This document shows, one piece after another, positions 1-7,585 of a stretch of 19,835 bases of DNA; within the stretch, counting starts at the first letter, position 1, and each line of letters opens with the position of its first letter. Position numbers and translations under genes: made by a program. Source of the stretch: JAICND01 sp040905905 (GTDB lineage: Bacteria; Actinomycetota; Acidimicrobiia; Spongiisociales; ZC4RG35); assembly GCA_040905905.1 (NCBI GenBank), contig JBBDQN010000046.1:1-19835 (forward strand), given 5' to 3'. The notes below the pieces were generated by a model that was not told the DNA's origin, made no database searches, and saw nothing but the letters and a program-made list of their open reading frames with translations.

Positions 1-75
1 ACCACCACCCCGACCACCACCCCCCACACCACACCAGATCAACCGGCCACTGATCAACCGCTTACTCTCCTCGCT
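1..75. repeat. ACC-rich low-complexity stretch at the window edge
   Basis: The first 35 or so bases are almost entirely ACC/CCC triplets, followed by two copies of GATCAACCG (39-47 and 53-61 approximately). In the frame of the downstream acyltransferase it would encode a Thr/Pro-rich segment without a stop. It could be the N-terminal extension of that protein, the end of a Pro/Thr-rich neighbour, or simple intergenic repeat. The window edge prevents a decision. Confidence 0.4.
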
Positions 76-705
76 GTGGCTCCACCCGGGCATCGGTCCC
101 CCTATCTACCCAGCCGCATGGCGTGGCGAGTTGCCCTGTTTGGGATCCCCAAAGTCGCCAGGGTGGCCTGGCGGACCCGGATCAAACCGGGCAGAGGATT
201 CCCTGAACCTCCGTTTGTGATCGCCGCCAACCACCACTCCTTTCTTGACCCACCGCTGGTTGGAAGCGCCTACGGCCGGCGGGTCCGGTTCGTCACCCTC
301 GCTGACCTGTTTGGCAACTATCGCCTACTCGATTGGGCACTACATCTCTTTGAGGTCATCAGAGTCAGGAGAGGAAAGATTCCTCTTGGCGCCATTCGAG
401 AAGCACTCGCCCACCTTGCTGGAGGAGGAGTGGTGGCAGTCTTTCCGGAAGGCCGACGGGTGGTTCGATTTGGGGACTTTCCCTTGCAACGCGGGGCTGC
501 CTGGTTGGCGGTGCGAGCCAAGGTGCCGCTGGTGGCCGTGGCCATAACGGGAACCGACCTGGTCCTCGGCATCGACAACAAGTGGCGGCGGGGCCGGGTG
601 ACCCTCGTCATCGGCCCCACCCTCTTCCCAGACGGAACCGGCCGAACCGCGGTCGACGACCTCATGCGCCAGTGGACCGACTGGATCACACAAACCATCG
701 GGTGA
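76..705 (+). CDS. 1-acylglycerol-3-phosphate acyltransferase family protein (PlsC/LPLAT)
   Basis: The protein (209 aa from this start) belongs to the LPLAT/PlsC superfamily, which transfers an acyl chain from acyl-CoA or acyl-ACP to lysophosphatidate at the membrane during phospholipid synthesis. Visible motifs, numbered from the GTG at 76: block I NHHSFLD (52-58, catalytic His53 and Asp58), a substrate block around RVRRG (96-100), block III FPEGRR (123-128) and block IV VPLVAVAI (150-157). Length fits the short actinobacterial members. The start is uncertain. GTG at 76 has no Shine-Dalgarno sequence, ATG at 118 begins where family similarity begins, and the frame is open back to base 1 through a Thr/Pro-rich stretch, so an N-terminal extension or partial gene is possible. 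It converges on the acetoacetyl-CoA synthetase gene with only 4 bp between stop codons. The family is secure; the exact acyl acceptor is not determined. Confidence 0.88.
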   Translation: MAPPGHRSPYLPSRMAWRVALFGIPKVARVAWRTRIKPGRGFPEPPFVIAANHHSFLDPPLVGSAYGRRVRFVTLADLFGNYRLLDWALHLFEVIRVRRGKIPLGAIREALAHLAGGGVVAVFPEGRRVVRFGDFPLQRGAAWLAVRAKVPLVAVAITGTDLVLGIDNKWRRGRVTLVIGPTLFPDGTGRTAVDDLMRQWTDWITQTIG

Positions 706-709
706 GCCT

Positions 710-2668
710 TTAAGGGTGCAGACCGGGGTGATTCCTGAAGAGCTCCAGCGATTCGGGGTTGGCCAGAGCCTCCACATTGGTGATGGGTTCACCGTTGACC
801 ACAGCGGTGACCGCCAGCTCGCTGATCTTGCCGCTGCGGGTTCGAGGAATGTCGGCCACCGGGAGGATCAGGGCCGGTACGTGACGGGGCGACTCCTCCT
901 CGCTAAGGCGTCGCCGTATCTCCGCTTCCACCTCGGGCGTCAACCCGGCGCCCTCGGTGAGCCGGACGAACAAGACGATGCGGGTGTCGGAGTCCCATTT
1001 TTGGCCTATCGCCACTGCCTCCGCTACCCCTGGCACCGTTTCCACCACTCGATAGATTTCGGCAGTTCCGATGCGTACGCCTCCGGCATTGAGGGTGGCA
1101 TCAGAGCGGCCCAGGATCACGTAGGTCCCACGGTCGGTTACCCGCGCATAGTCGCCGTGAGTCCAGATGCCTTGATTCTGCGAGTAATAGGTGGAGACGT
1201 ACCGTGCCATTCCGTCCTCTCCCCAAAACCGCAGGGGCATCGAGGGAAACGGTGCGGTGCAGACGAGCTCACCAGGCGCCCCTACCACCGGCTGGCCATC
1301 GGGGTCTAAGACCGACATCGCCATCCCCAAAGCGGCCCCCTGAATCTCCCCGGCGTGTACAGGCATCGTGGGGTCGCCACCCACAAAGCTGCCGCAGAGA
1401 TCGGTTCCACCCGAAATCGAGGCAAGGTGGACGTCAAGCTTGATCGAGTTGTAGACGAATCGGAAGCCGTCCTCAGAGAGCGGCGAGCCGGTGGAAGTGA
1501 TTGTTCTCAGTGAATCGAGCCGATGGGTCAGGGCCGGTCGGACACCCGCCTTGGACCCCGCGTCGAGATATTTCGCCGACACTCCGAAAACTGCGATCTC
1601 AAGGTCATCGACCAGATCGAACAGCACCTCGGGTCCCGGGTGGAAAGGGTTGCCATCGAAGAGGACGATCGTGGCTCCGGTGGCAAGACCCGACGCCAGC
1701 CAGTTCCACATCATCCAGCCACAGGTTGTGAAGTAAAAGATCCGATCTCCCGTTCTTAGATCGCAGTGGTGCTGTTGCTCTTGCAGATGTTTGATCAGCA
1801 CCCCCCCGGCCCTGTGCACGATGCATTTCGGTTGCCCGGTGGTTCCCGACGAGTAGAGGATGTAGAGCGGGTGGTCGAACGGAAACCGCTGATGGTCCTC
1901 GGTAGCGCTTGCCTGCGACGACAGGAACGCCTCATAGGTGACGGCCGAGGCGACCCCCTCCAAATCCGGCGTCGGTGCTAGGACAGGAACGACCACCACC
2001 TTCTCGAGAGAGGGAAGAGCCGCCGCGATCTGACGAAGCTGTTCCAGACGGGAGAAAGCGCGCCCGCCGTATAGATAGCCATCGGCCGCGATCAGGACTC
2101 GAGGCGCAACCTGGCCAAACCGGTCGACCACTCCACTTACCCCAAAGTCGGCTGAGGTGGAGGTGAAAACCGCTCCGATCGTTGCGGCCCCCAACATGGC
2201 GACGATCGTTTCGGGTACGTTCGGCATCCAGGCAGCCACCCGGTCGCCAGCACCCACTCCCATTGCCCGCAACGCTGCTGCGAACGCAGCCGTCTGGCTG
2301 CGCAATTCGGCCCATGTGAGAGAACGACCCAGCCCATCCTCGCGGTGATAGATGATTGCCGGCTCCTGATCGGCCACGCCGCGACCATCGAGGAGGTTCT
2401 CGGCAAAGTTGAGCGAAGCCTTTGGAAAGAATTTCGCCTCCCACATCGCCGATCCCGGCTCCATCGCCAGGTCTCCTTTGTGGCCGATCACCCCGGTGTC
2501 GTCCCAGGTCAGGTCCCAGAACCGTCCGGGTTCACTGACCGACCAGGCGTGGAGCGCTCGAGTGTCGGGTAAGTCCAACCCGGTTTCAGCGGCCACCCGG
2601 CGACGAAAGGCAGCGAGGTGGCTGGCCTCAACTCGAGCGGGAGAAGGGGTCCACAGCGGCAGGGTCAT
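710..2668 (-). CDS. aacS: acetoacetyl-CoA synthetase (acetoacetate--CoA ligase)
   Basis: This 652-aa enzyme of the ANL (acyl-adenylate-forming) superfamily activates acetoacetate to acetoacetyl-CoA with ATP in the cytoplasm, feeding ketone-body carbon into lipid synthesis or beta-oxidation. Seen: the acetyl-CoA-synthetase-type N-terminal domain with the MWEAKFFPKASLNFAENLL region (75-93), ATP-binding motif YSSGTTGQPK (272-281), motif GRSDATLNAGGVRIGTAEIY (520-539) and the C-terminal catalytic lysine in PRTRSGKISE (Lys614). The length matches AacS (about 650 aa). The open frame extends to 2788, but ATG at 2668 is preferred: GAGG lies 6 nt upstream and family similarity starts at this Met. It is the last gene of a minus-strand operon, 14 nt after the DDN-family gene. 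AacS is favoured over acetyl-CoA synthetase because of the CGWMMWNWL block (316-324) and overall fit. Confidence 0.93.
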   Translation of the reverse strand: MTLPLWTPSPARVEASHLAAFRRRVAAETGLDLPDTRALHAWSVSEPGRFWDLTWDDTGVIGHKGDLAMEPGSAMWEAKFFPKASLNFAENLLDGRGVADQEPAIIYHREDGLGRSLTWAELRSQTAAFAAALRAMGVGAGDRVAAWMPNVPETIVAMLGAATIGAVFTSTSADFGVSGVVDRFGQVAPRVLIAADGYLYGGRAFSRLEQLRQIAAALPSLEKVVVVPVLAPTPDLEGVASAVTYEAFLSSQASATEDHQRFPFDHPLYILYSSGTTGQPKCIVHRAGGVLIKHLQEQQHHCDLRTGDRIFYFTTCGWMMWNWLASGLATGATIVLFDGNPFHPGPEVLFDLVDDLEIAVFGVSAKYLDAGSKAGVRPALTHRLDSLRTITSTGSPLSEDGFRFVYNSIKLDVHLASISGGTDLCGSFVGGDPTMPVHAGEIQGAALGMAMSVLDPDGQPVVGAPGELVCTAPFPSMPLRFWGEDGMARYVSTYYSQNQGIWTHGDYARVTDRGTYVILGRSDATLNAGGVRIGTAEIYRVVETVPGVAEAVAIGQKWDSDTRIVLFVRLTEGAGLTPEVEAEIRRRLSEEESPRHVPALILPVADIPRTRSGKISELAVTAVVNGEPITNVEALANPESLELFRNHPGLHP

Positions 2669-2682
2669 GTTCGCCTCAAATT

Positions 2683-3075
2683 TCAATCGAACGTGATCTC
2701 GACCATGGGCGCCGTTTCTACCAGTGACTCGAGTGGCTCGGCCGAGAGGTACCAACGACTCCACGGATGGCGCCGGGTAAACACCCACTCGCGAAGCGCG
2801 GGATCGAGGACGGGCCGCGCGGTGGCCGCCAGGTCCGCACGCGCCGACTCTTTGAGATGGAAAACCACCGACGGGTTGGCGAGGATGTTGGCGTACCAGC
2901 CTCGCAGTCCGGAGGTGCCGGTGATGAATGTGCGATCCTCGAGATGGAGGTACCAGATCTCGATTCGGCGCGGTTGGCCAGAGCGGGCCCCGATCGTGGT
3001 CAGATCGATGGTTCCATCCTGCCGCAGCGCCGCCAGGACGTTGGCATCGAGTTCAGCCAACAGCGTCCACCGCAT
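2683..3075 (-). CDS. DDN-family (deazaflavin/F420-dependent nitroreductase-like) protein
   Basis: This 130-aa protein resembles the F420H2-dependent deazaflavin-nitroreductase (DDN) family, split-barrel proteins that bind cofactor F420 and reduce varied substrates. The diagnostic run is DLTTIGARSGQPRRIEIWYLH (about 24-44), followed by ITGTSGLRGWYANILANP (about 51-68), the usual ligand-binding wall of the fold. A longer open frame runs to 3390, but its N-terminal part overlaps the HAD gene and looks non-coding. ATG 3075 overlaps the HAD 3' end by 23 bp and lacks a clear Shine-Dalgarno sequence, consistent with translational coupling. Cofactor F420 is common in actinobacteria. Substrate unknown. 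Confidence 0.82.
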   Translation of the reverse strand: MRWTLLAELDANVLAALRQDGTIDLTTIGARSGQPRRIEIWYLHLEDRTFITGTSGLRGWYANILANPSVVFHLKESARADLAATARPVLDPALREWVFTRRHPWSRWYLSAEPLESLVETAPMVEITFD

Positions 3076-3778
3076 CGGCGAAGGCGGCCAGAGTGGGATA
3101 GGTCCAACCCGGCCGTATCGAGTCGACAGTCGGCGCCGGGGTGGCACCGAATCCGTCGTGATTGGGACGACGATCAATCCACACCGATGCCAGCCCGTAC
3201 CGGGCAGCCGGTTCGTGATCGTGGAAAAGACTCTGGGCAACATGGGCCAACTCCGACCGCTCAAGCCCAAGGGACGGAAGACTGGCGAACAGAGCCTCGA
3301 AATGAGGCGGGCTGGGCTTGTACGCCCCCACCTCCTCGGCGGTGATGATCCGATCGAACTCGACCCGGAGGAGGGCATTGCTGGCGGCAAAGGATGAGCG
3401 ATCGACGTTGGAAACGATGATGAGTCGGAATCGCTGCTTCAGCCGCGACAGCGCGCCGGCGGAATCGGGAAACGCAGGCCAGTCGCGAACCGACGCGCCA
3501 AATGCGGCGGCATCCTCTTCGGTCACCACCGCGCCACAGCGAGCGCCGATACGGCGCAGGGTCTCGGCCAAAACCTCGGGGTAGAGCAGGGCCGGAGATC
3601 CTTCCTGTTCGATCACCGTCTCCAACTCGGAGAACCAGCGGATCATGTCGTCGGAGGTGGCGTCAATCGCGCTTCTTGACCGCCAACGATCGAGTGCCTT
3701 CCTGATCCCCGTTTCCCAATCGATCAGGGTTCCGTAGCAATCGAAGCTCAACGCCCGGAAACGGTCGAAGTCACCCAT
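3053..3778 (-). CDS. HAD-superfamily hydrolase, haloacid dehalogenase type II-like
   Basis: This is a 241-aa cytoplasmic HAD hydrolase. Motif I is SFDCYGTLIDWE with nucleophile Asp13. The position two residues later is Tyr (DxYGT) rather than the Asp of phosphatases, which is the arrangement of L-2-haloacid dehalogenases. Motif II is IIVSNVD (Ser123), motif III Lys154 in GAYKPSPPHF, and the acidic motif IV is in AQSLFHDHEPAARYGL (Asp187). Dehalogenase activity is inferred from family resemblance; related proteins act on other small substrates. It begins 12 nt after the ABC permease stop and overlaps the next gene by 23 bp, so it is an operon member. Start is ATG 3778; no strong ribosome site. 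Confidence 0.87.
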   Translation of the reverse strand: MGDFDRFRALSFDCYGTLIDWETGIRKALDRWRSRSAIDATSDDMIRWFSELETVIEQEGSPALLYPEVLAETLRRIGARCGAVVTEEDAAAFGASVRDWPAFPDSAGALSRLKQRFRLIIVSNVDRSSFAASNALLRVEFDRIITAEEVGAYKPSPPHFEALFASLPSLGLERSELAHVAQSLFHDHEPAARYGLASVWIDRRPNHDGFGATPAPTVDSIRPGWTYPTLAAFADAVDAVG

Positions 3779-3790
3779 AGAAACCAGATT

Positions 3791-5383
3791 TCAGCCGATG
3801 TCACGACGTCGGAGTCCCGCCATGCCGCCCAAAAGGAGGAGAGCAGCCGTCACAAGCAGCCAGATAAGCGGGACGGCATTCACGTCGTCGGCTAACAAGT
3901 TCGGCACGTGGGTGAAAGGCGACAGATTGAGCAGCCATCGAGGGAACTGAAGGATTTCGCCCAACTGGCCAAACACCAGGCAGGCGACCAGGACCCCCCA
4001 GCTCAATGTCGTCAATCGTGGTGCCAAACCAAACAACGCTGTCGTCACTCCGACCACAACCCACACCGCCGGTACCTGGATCAAGGCGGCCCCGAGCACC
4101 CTCCACACTTGGCCGGTGTCACCGGCGATGGCACCATAAGTGGCTCCGGCTACCAGTCCTGAGAGGCCCAGCATCAGCACCGAGCCGAAGAGCGCAAAGT
4201 AGAGATGGCTCCGTGCCCATCGCAGCCTTGGAACGGCGGTGACCAGGACCGGTTCAGCCAGCAGTCCCTCTTCATCGACCCGGAGACGGAGGGTCGTCCG
4301 AATCGCGTACGCCGAGGCGATGACTGCCAGGATTCCCATGGCCGTAGAGAAAAAAGCGTCGGTGATGCCCTGTTCGCCGCCGAGAAGCTCAAAAATCTCC
4401 GCCAGTTGCGGGCTGTCAGTGAGCAGGTCTCCGATGCTATCGCCCACGCTTCCATAGACCGCCCCAAGAACTGAGAGACCCAGCGACCAACCCACCAGAC
4501 TGCCCTTCTGAAGGCGCCACGCGAGTCCAAGCGGCGATCTGAAGCTGGGGGCAGCCTGGGCGGGGCCTGGTCGGGGAGGCAACGCCCCCGCCCCGACATC
4601 CCTTCGTGCCGAGAGGACATACCCCAGGGTCCCCAAAGCCAAAGTCAGCCCCAACGACAGCGACACGACCCACCACCGCTGCCCGGTGGCGGCAAATGGT
4701 CGGAGCTGGGTGAACCAGCCGATCGGTGACAGCCACGAGGCCCACGGCACCCCGCCGCCGTCACCAAACATCCTCAGAACAAAAGCTGCTCCGACTGCCG
4801 CCACCGCGATCCCCCGGGCGGCACCGGCGCTCTCCGTAAGTTGGGCGGCGACGCCCCCAATCATCGCGAATGTCAGAGCGATTGCGGAGAAGCCGAGACC
4901 GAATGCGAGGGCTCCGCCTGTCTCCAATCCGATTCCAACGAACCCGGCAGCCAACAACAGTCCCAATATCAGCCCGGCTCCGGCAGTCACCATCAATGCC
5001 GCGGTCAGCGGGGCGTGCCTCCCGACCACCGTCGCACCAAGCAACTCTCGCCGCCCCGTCTCTTCCTCCTCCCGGGTGTGGCGGATCACGGTGAGGACGG
5101 CCATTAGGCCGACCAGCACCGATCCGATTACCCCTACCCGCCAGGCGGTGACAGCTCCGATGCTTGATCCAAAGATGGGCCCAAGCAAGGCGGCGAATGC
5201 TGGATTCGTGGCCACGGTGTTCACAAGCTGCTCGCGCGACGCTTCACTCGGATAGAGCGCCTTGAAAGCATTCGCTGTCTGGACGGGGACGAGGGTCAGC
5301 ACCAGCAGCCAGATACTCAATCTCACCCGCTCGCGGCGAAGGATGAACCGTATGAGCCGCGAAGTGCCGACCAAGGTGTTCAT
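3791..5383 (-). CDS. ABC-2 type exporter permease, fused two-half (polyketide-antibiotic-transporter type)
   Basis: This 530-aa polytopic membrane protein is the permease partner of the ATPase encoded just upstream. It looks like two fused six-helix ABC-2 halves: half one begins LIRFILRRERVRLSIWLLVLT and half two begins near residue 290 with LGLAWRLQKGSLVGWSLGLSVL. This is the architecture of actinobacterial permeases often annotated as polyketide or antibiotic exporters. The conserved N-terminal segment ALYPSEASREQLVNTVATNPAF is typical of the family. The ATG overlaps the ATPase stop by 4 bp (ATGA), indicating translational coupling. Substrate unknown; drug or lipid export is the usual inference. 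There is no adjacent TetR-type regulator, often present in similar loci. Confidence 0.9.
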   Translation of the reverse strand: MNTLVGTSRLIRFILRRERVRLSIWLLVLTLVPVQTANAFKALYPSEASREQLVNTVATNPAFAALLGPIFGSSIGAVTAWRVGVIGSVLVGLMAVLTVIRHTREEEETGRRELLGATVVGRHAPLTAALMVTAGAGLILGLLLAAGFVGIGLETGGALAFGLGFSAIALTFAMIGGVAAQLTESAGAARGIAVAAVGAAFVLRMFGDGGGVPWASWLSPIGWFTQLRPFAATGQRWWVVSLSLGLTLALGTLGYVLSARRDVGAGALPPRPGPAQAAPSFRSPLGLAWRLQKGSLVGWSLGLSVLGAVYGSVGDSIGDLLTDSPQLAEIFELLGGEQGITDAFFSTAMGILAVIASAYAIRTTLRLRVDEEGLLAEPVLVTAVPRLRWARSHLYFALFGSVLMLGLSGLVAGATYGAIAGDTGQVWRVLGAALIQVPAVWVVVGVTTALFGLAPRLTTLSWGVLVACLVFGQLGEILQFPRWLLNLSPFTHVPNLLADDVNAVPLIWLLVTAALLLLGGMAGLRRRDIG

Positions 5384-6276
5384 GTCGAGGCGTCGGCGTC
5401 CCGATAGTGACGCATAAACAGCTCTTCGAGGGTCGGGGGATGGCTGATCAGGCTCTTAACGCCGAGCCGGGTCAGGTGCGACAGCACCTCGCCGAGACGA
5501 TCGGAGTCGACCTCGAAGTCGACCCGCGAACCTTCACTCTGGAATCCGTGAACCCCCGCCAATGCGCCAATGCCGGTAGGGGGTGAAGCCAACTCGGCCG
5601 AGATGGTTGTTCTGGTGAGATGGCGAAGGTCGGCCAGCGTGCCGCTCTCCACCGTCTTGCCGGCCCGCACAATGCTCACCCGGTCACACAATGCCTCCAC
5701 CTCGGCGAGGATGTGGCTTGCCAGCAAGACCGTCCGGCCCATGTGGCGATCCTCGTTGATGCAGGCACGGAACTCGGCCTCCATTAGAGGGTCAAGACCG
5801 GCAGTGGGCTCGTCCAGGATCAACAGTTCCACGTTCGAAGACAATGCCGCGATGAGAGCCACCTTCTGCCGGTTCCCCTTCGAATAGGTACGGCCCTTCT
5901 TGGTGGGGTCGAGGTCGAAGCGTTGCAGGAGCTTCTGTTTCTTGTCGAGATCGAGGCCACCACGGAGACGACCGAGCAGATCGATCACCTCGCCGCCGGT
6001 GAGGTGGGGCCACAATGTGACGTCGCCCGGCACGTAAGCCAGGCGACGGTGCAACTCGGTGGAGTCACTCCACGGGTCTCCTCCGAGAAGCATCGCCTGC
6101 CCGCCATCCGCTCTGATGAGACCGAGCAGAATCCGGATCGTTGTGGTTTTGCCGGCTCCGTTGGGGCCTAGGAAGCCGTGGACTTCTCCCTGACTGATCT
6201 GGAGGTCGAGCCCGTCAAGGGCGAGGGTGTGACCGTAACTCTTCCGGAGACCCGAAACGGAAATGACACTATCCAT
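5380..6276 (-). CDS. ABC transporter ATP-binding protein
   Basis: This 298-aa nucleotide-binding subunit energises the permease encoded next. Seen: Walker A GPNGAGKT (37-44), Q-loop region near YVPGDVTLWP (81-90), signature YSKGNRQKV (131-139, a common LSGGQ variant in drug-type exporters), Walker B LLILDEP (151-157), D-loop AGLDP and the H-loop His188 in LLASHIL. A C-terminal domain of about 90 residues follows, as in DrrA-like ATPases. It is the first gene of the five-gene minus-strand operon, and its promoter must lie in 6277-6350, shared with the divergent lipoprotein gene. Start ATG 6276 has no clear Shine-Dalgarno sequence and may be leaderless. Function class is certain, substrate not. 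Confidence 0.94.
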   Translation of the reverse strand: MDSVISVSGLRKSYGHTLALDGLDLQISQGEVHGFLGPNGAGKTTTIRILLGLIRADGGQAMLLGGDPWSDSTELHRRLAYVPGDVTLWPHLTGGEVIDLLGRLRGGLDLDKKQKLLQRFDLDPTKKGRTYSKGNRQKVALIAALSSNVELLILDEPTAGLDPLMEAEFRACINEDRHMGRTVLLASHILAEVEALCDRVSIVRAGKTVESGTLADLRHLTRTTISAELASPPTGIGALAGVHGFQSEGSRVDFEVDSDRLGEVLSHLTRLGVKSLISHPPTLEELFMRHYRDADAST

Positions 6277-6280
6277 GGGA

Positions 6281-6303
6281 TGTACGGTAATTCAATGCAT
6301 ACA
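6281..6303. promoter_or_regulatory. imperfect dyad upstream of the ABC operon
   Basis: Immediately upstream of the ABC ATPase start lies a loose dyad, with arms TGTACG and its partner in GCATACA about 10 nt apart. It sits between two divergent genes where a repressor could act. The arms match imperfectly, so this is only a possible operator. Confidence 0.2.
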
Positions 6304-6350
6304 CGCCAAACCCGAGGCAGAACGGGGCCTTATCCCGAGCCGGGAACCAT

Positions 6351-6371
6351 ATGACGGAACCGCTCCGTCAT
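6351..6371 (+). promoter_or_regulatory. perfect inverted repeat just upstream of the lipoprotein start
   Basis: Perfect 8-bp arms ATGACGGA and TCCGTCAT are separated by 5 bases (ACCGC). The repeat ends 6 bp before the preferred ATG (6378), so it is either an operator at the transcription start or a hairpin in the leader that could mask initiation. Its first three bases are also an alternative in-frame ATG (6351). Role inferred only. Confidence 0.4.
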
Positions 6372-6377
6372 AGTGAC

Positions 6378-6791
6378 ATGCGTCGACTCTCCTTGCTCCT
6401 GGCCATCACACTTCTCATCACCGGCTGTGGCGGCGGTGCCGACGACCCCATCGACTCCACTACCTCCGCTACCCCAACTCCATCGACCATCCCGGACGAC
6501 GCCGGGCCCGTGTTCGTTGAGACCACCGACATTCTCCTCATGGAGAGCTTCCCGGTGCAGGTAGCGCTCCGAGTTACAGGGAATCTCCCAACTCCCTGCC
6601 ACCAGCCTGTATGGGAGACCGACGACGATGGCACCACGATTGCGGTAACTCTCGCCTCGACCTCCGAGCCTGACGCACTCTGCGCCCAGGTTCTGGAGCC
6701 ATTCGAGATGTCGATTTCGCTCGGCGAATTCGAGTCGGGTTCCCGGGTGGTCACCCTCAACGGCGACGAGATCGGCGACTTCGACATCTGA
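6378..6791 (+). CDS. putative lipoprotein of unknown function
   Basis: This 137-aa protein has a clear lipoprotein signal: MRR, a hydrophobic stretch LSLLLAITLL, and lipobox ITGC with lipidated Cys17. A Thr/Ser/Pro-rich linker follows, then a compact domain with two cysteines (in TPCHQPVW and DALCAQVL) that could form a disulfide. ATG 6378 is chosen because it gives a standard signal peptide. ATG 6351, nine codons upstream, is also in frame and has GGGA upstream, but lies inside a perfect inverted repeat. It is divergent from the ABC operon and convergent with mgtC. The C-terminal domain is not one I recognise with confidence; it resembles small actinobacterial secreted domains of unknown role. 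Confidence 0.8.
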   Translation: MRRLSLLLAITLLITGCGGGADDPIDSTTSATPTPSTIPDDAGPVFVETTDILLMESFPVQVALRVTGNLPTPCHQPVWETDDDGTTIAVTLASTSEPDALCAQVLEPFEMSISLGEFESGSRVVTLNGDEIGDFDI

Positions 6792-6797
6792 GCCACG

Positions 6798-6816
6798 GCT
6801 GGCGAAAGACGCCGGC
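6798..6816. terminator. hairpin between convergent lipoprotein and mgtC genes
   Basis: A 7-bp stem (GCTGGCG with CGCCGGC, one wobble pair) closes a 5-base loop AAAGA, exactly between the stops of two converging genes. There is no long T run on either side, so it may be a weak bidirectional terminator. Confidence 0.4.
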
Positions 6817-7503
6817 TCAATCGAGTCCTTCGTAGTCGTGCCCGACCTCGACACTTCTGACCTCGCTCAACCTACGTATCTGTTCGGTGAGATCATCGAG
6901 ACCGGATAGCTTTCGACCCGCCACCGTCACGATTACGCGCCGGACGGCCCGTTCAGCGTCGTCTCGAATCTTGAGTTGTTCGAGTCGGAGCTTCCGTTGC
7001 TCCAATGCCTCCAGAATGGGGGCGAGTGTCCCTTTGCCCTTTTCATATTCGATTTCGAGAGTCACGGTTTGCGAGGTCCAAGAAGCGATGACTGGTTTGG
7101 CCACGCCCAGCCCGACCAATGTCAGAAGCACGATCACCGTCGCCGTCAGGGTGGCGAAGGAGGCGCCAGCTCCGGCCGCCACCCCCAGGGCACCGGTCAG
7201 CCACAGGGTCGCCGCCGAGGTCAGACCGCGAATCGAAGGACCCTGGCGAATGATCGAGCCGGCCCCGATGAACCCGACCCCCGAAGCTACCTGGGCGGCA
7301 ACCCGAGCCGGATCGGTGGTGGCGGCCTGATCGATATCCTCGAAGCCATAGGCACCGGCGACCGTGAAGAGGGCGGCTCCCAGAGCGACCAGAACGTGGG
7401 TACGCATCCCCGCCTCGTGCTGGGTGAGTTGGCGCTCGAACCCGACAGCGAGTCCGCAGAGGGCTGCCAACCCCAGTCGGCCGACCAGTTCCAAGCCGTC
7501 CAT
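6817..7503 (-). CDS. MgtC/SapB family membrane protein
   Basis: This 228-aa inner-membrane protein belongs to the MgtC family, linked in other bacteria to survival at low magnesium, acid stress and control of ATP or phosphate handling. Seen: VGRLGLAALCGLAVGFERQ (7-25), the arginine-containing MRTHVLVALGAALF block (33-46), the hallmark QVASGVGFIGAGSII (71-85) and further helices to about 140. A soluble C-terminal domain of about 80 residues follows, like the ACT-type domain of longer MgtC proteins. The start is strongly supported: GAGGAGGAG lies just upstream of ATG 7503. It is divergent from a metallothionein gene across an 82-bp intergenic region that may carry shared control. Confidence 0.92.
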   Translation of the reverse strand: MDGLELVGRLGLAALCGLAVGFERQLTQHEAGMRTHVLVALGAALFTVAGAYGFEDIDQAATTDPARVAAQVASGVGFIGAGSIIRQGPSIRGLTSAATLWLTGALGVAAGAGASFATLTATVIVLLTLVGLGVAKPVIASWTSQTVTLEIEYEKGKGTLAPILEALEQRKLRLEQLKIRDDAERAVRRVIVTVAGRKLSGLDDLTEQIRRLSEVRSVEVGHDYEGLD

Positions 7504-7533
7504 CTCGTCTCCTCCTCTTTGGATGCGTTACGT

Positions 7534-7543
7534 TTGATATCAA
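7534..7543. promoter_or_regulatory. perfect 10-bp palindrome between divergent mgtC and metallothionein genes
   Basis: TTGATATCAA is a perfect palindrome located in the middle of the short intergenic region, 30 bp upstream of mgtC and 42 bp upstream of the metallothionein start. It could be a regulator site acting on both genes. It does not match the SmtB/ArsR operator form I know, so the regulator is unknown. Confidence 0.35.
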
Positions 7544-7585
7544 CCAGACGCGGGTACAGCTAATCACGTTCAAGGAGGACGAAGG

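Noticed and set aside
2618..3397. Long plus-strand open frame (259 codons)
   Set aside because: It is antisense to the DDN-family and HAD genes, which have clear family motifs; its translation is Arg/Ser-rich and family-less.
4686..5255. 189-codon plus-strand open frame
   Set aside because: Shadow of the ABC-2 permease; Ala/Pro/Thr-rich and without motifs.
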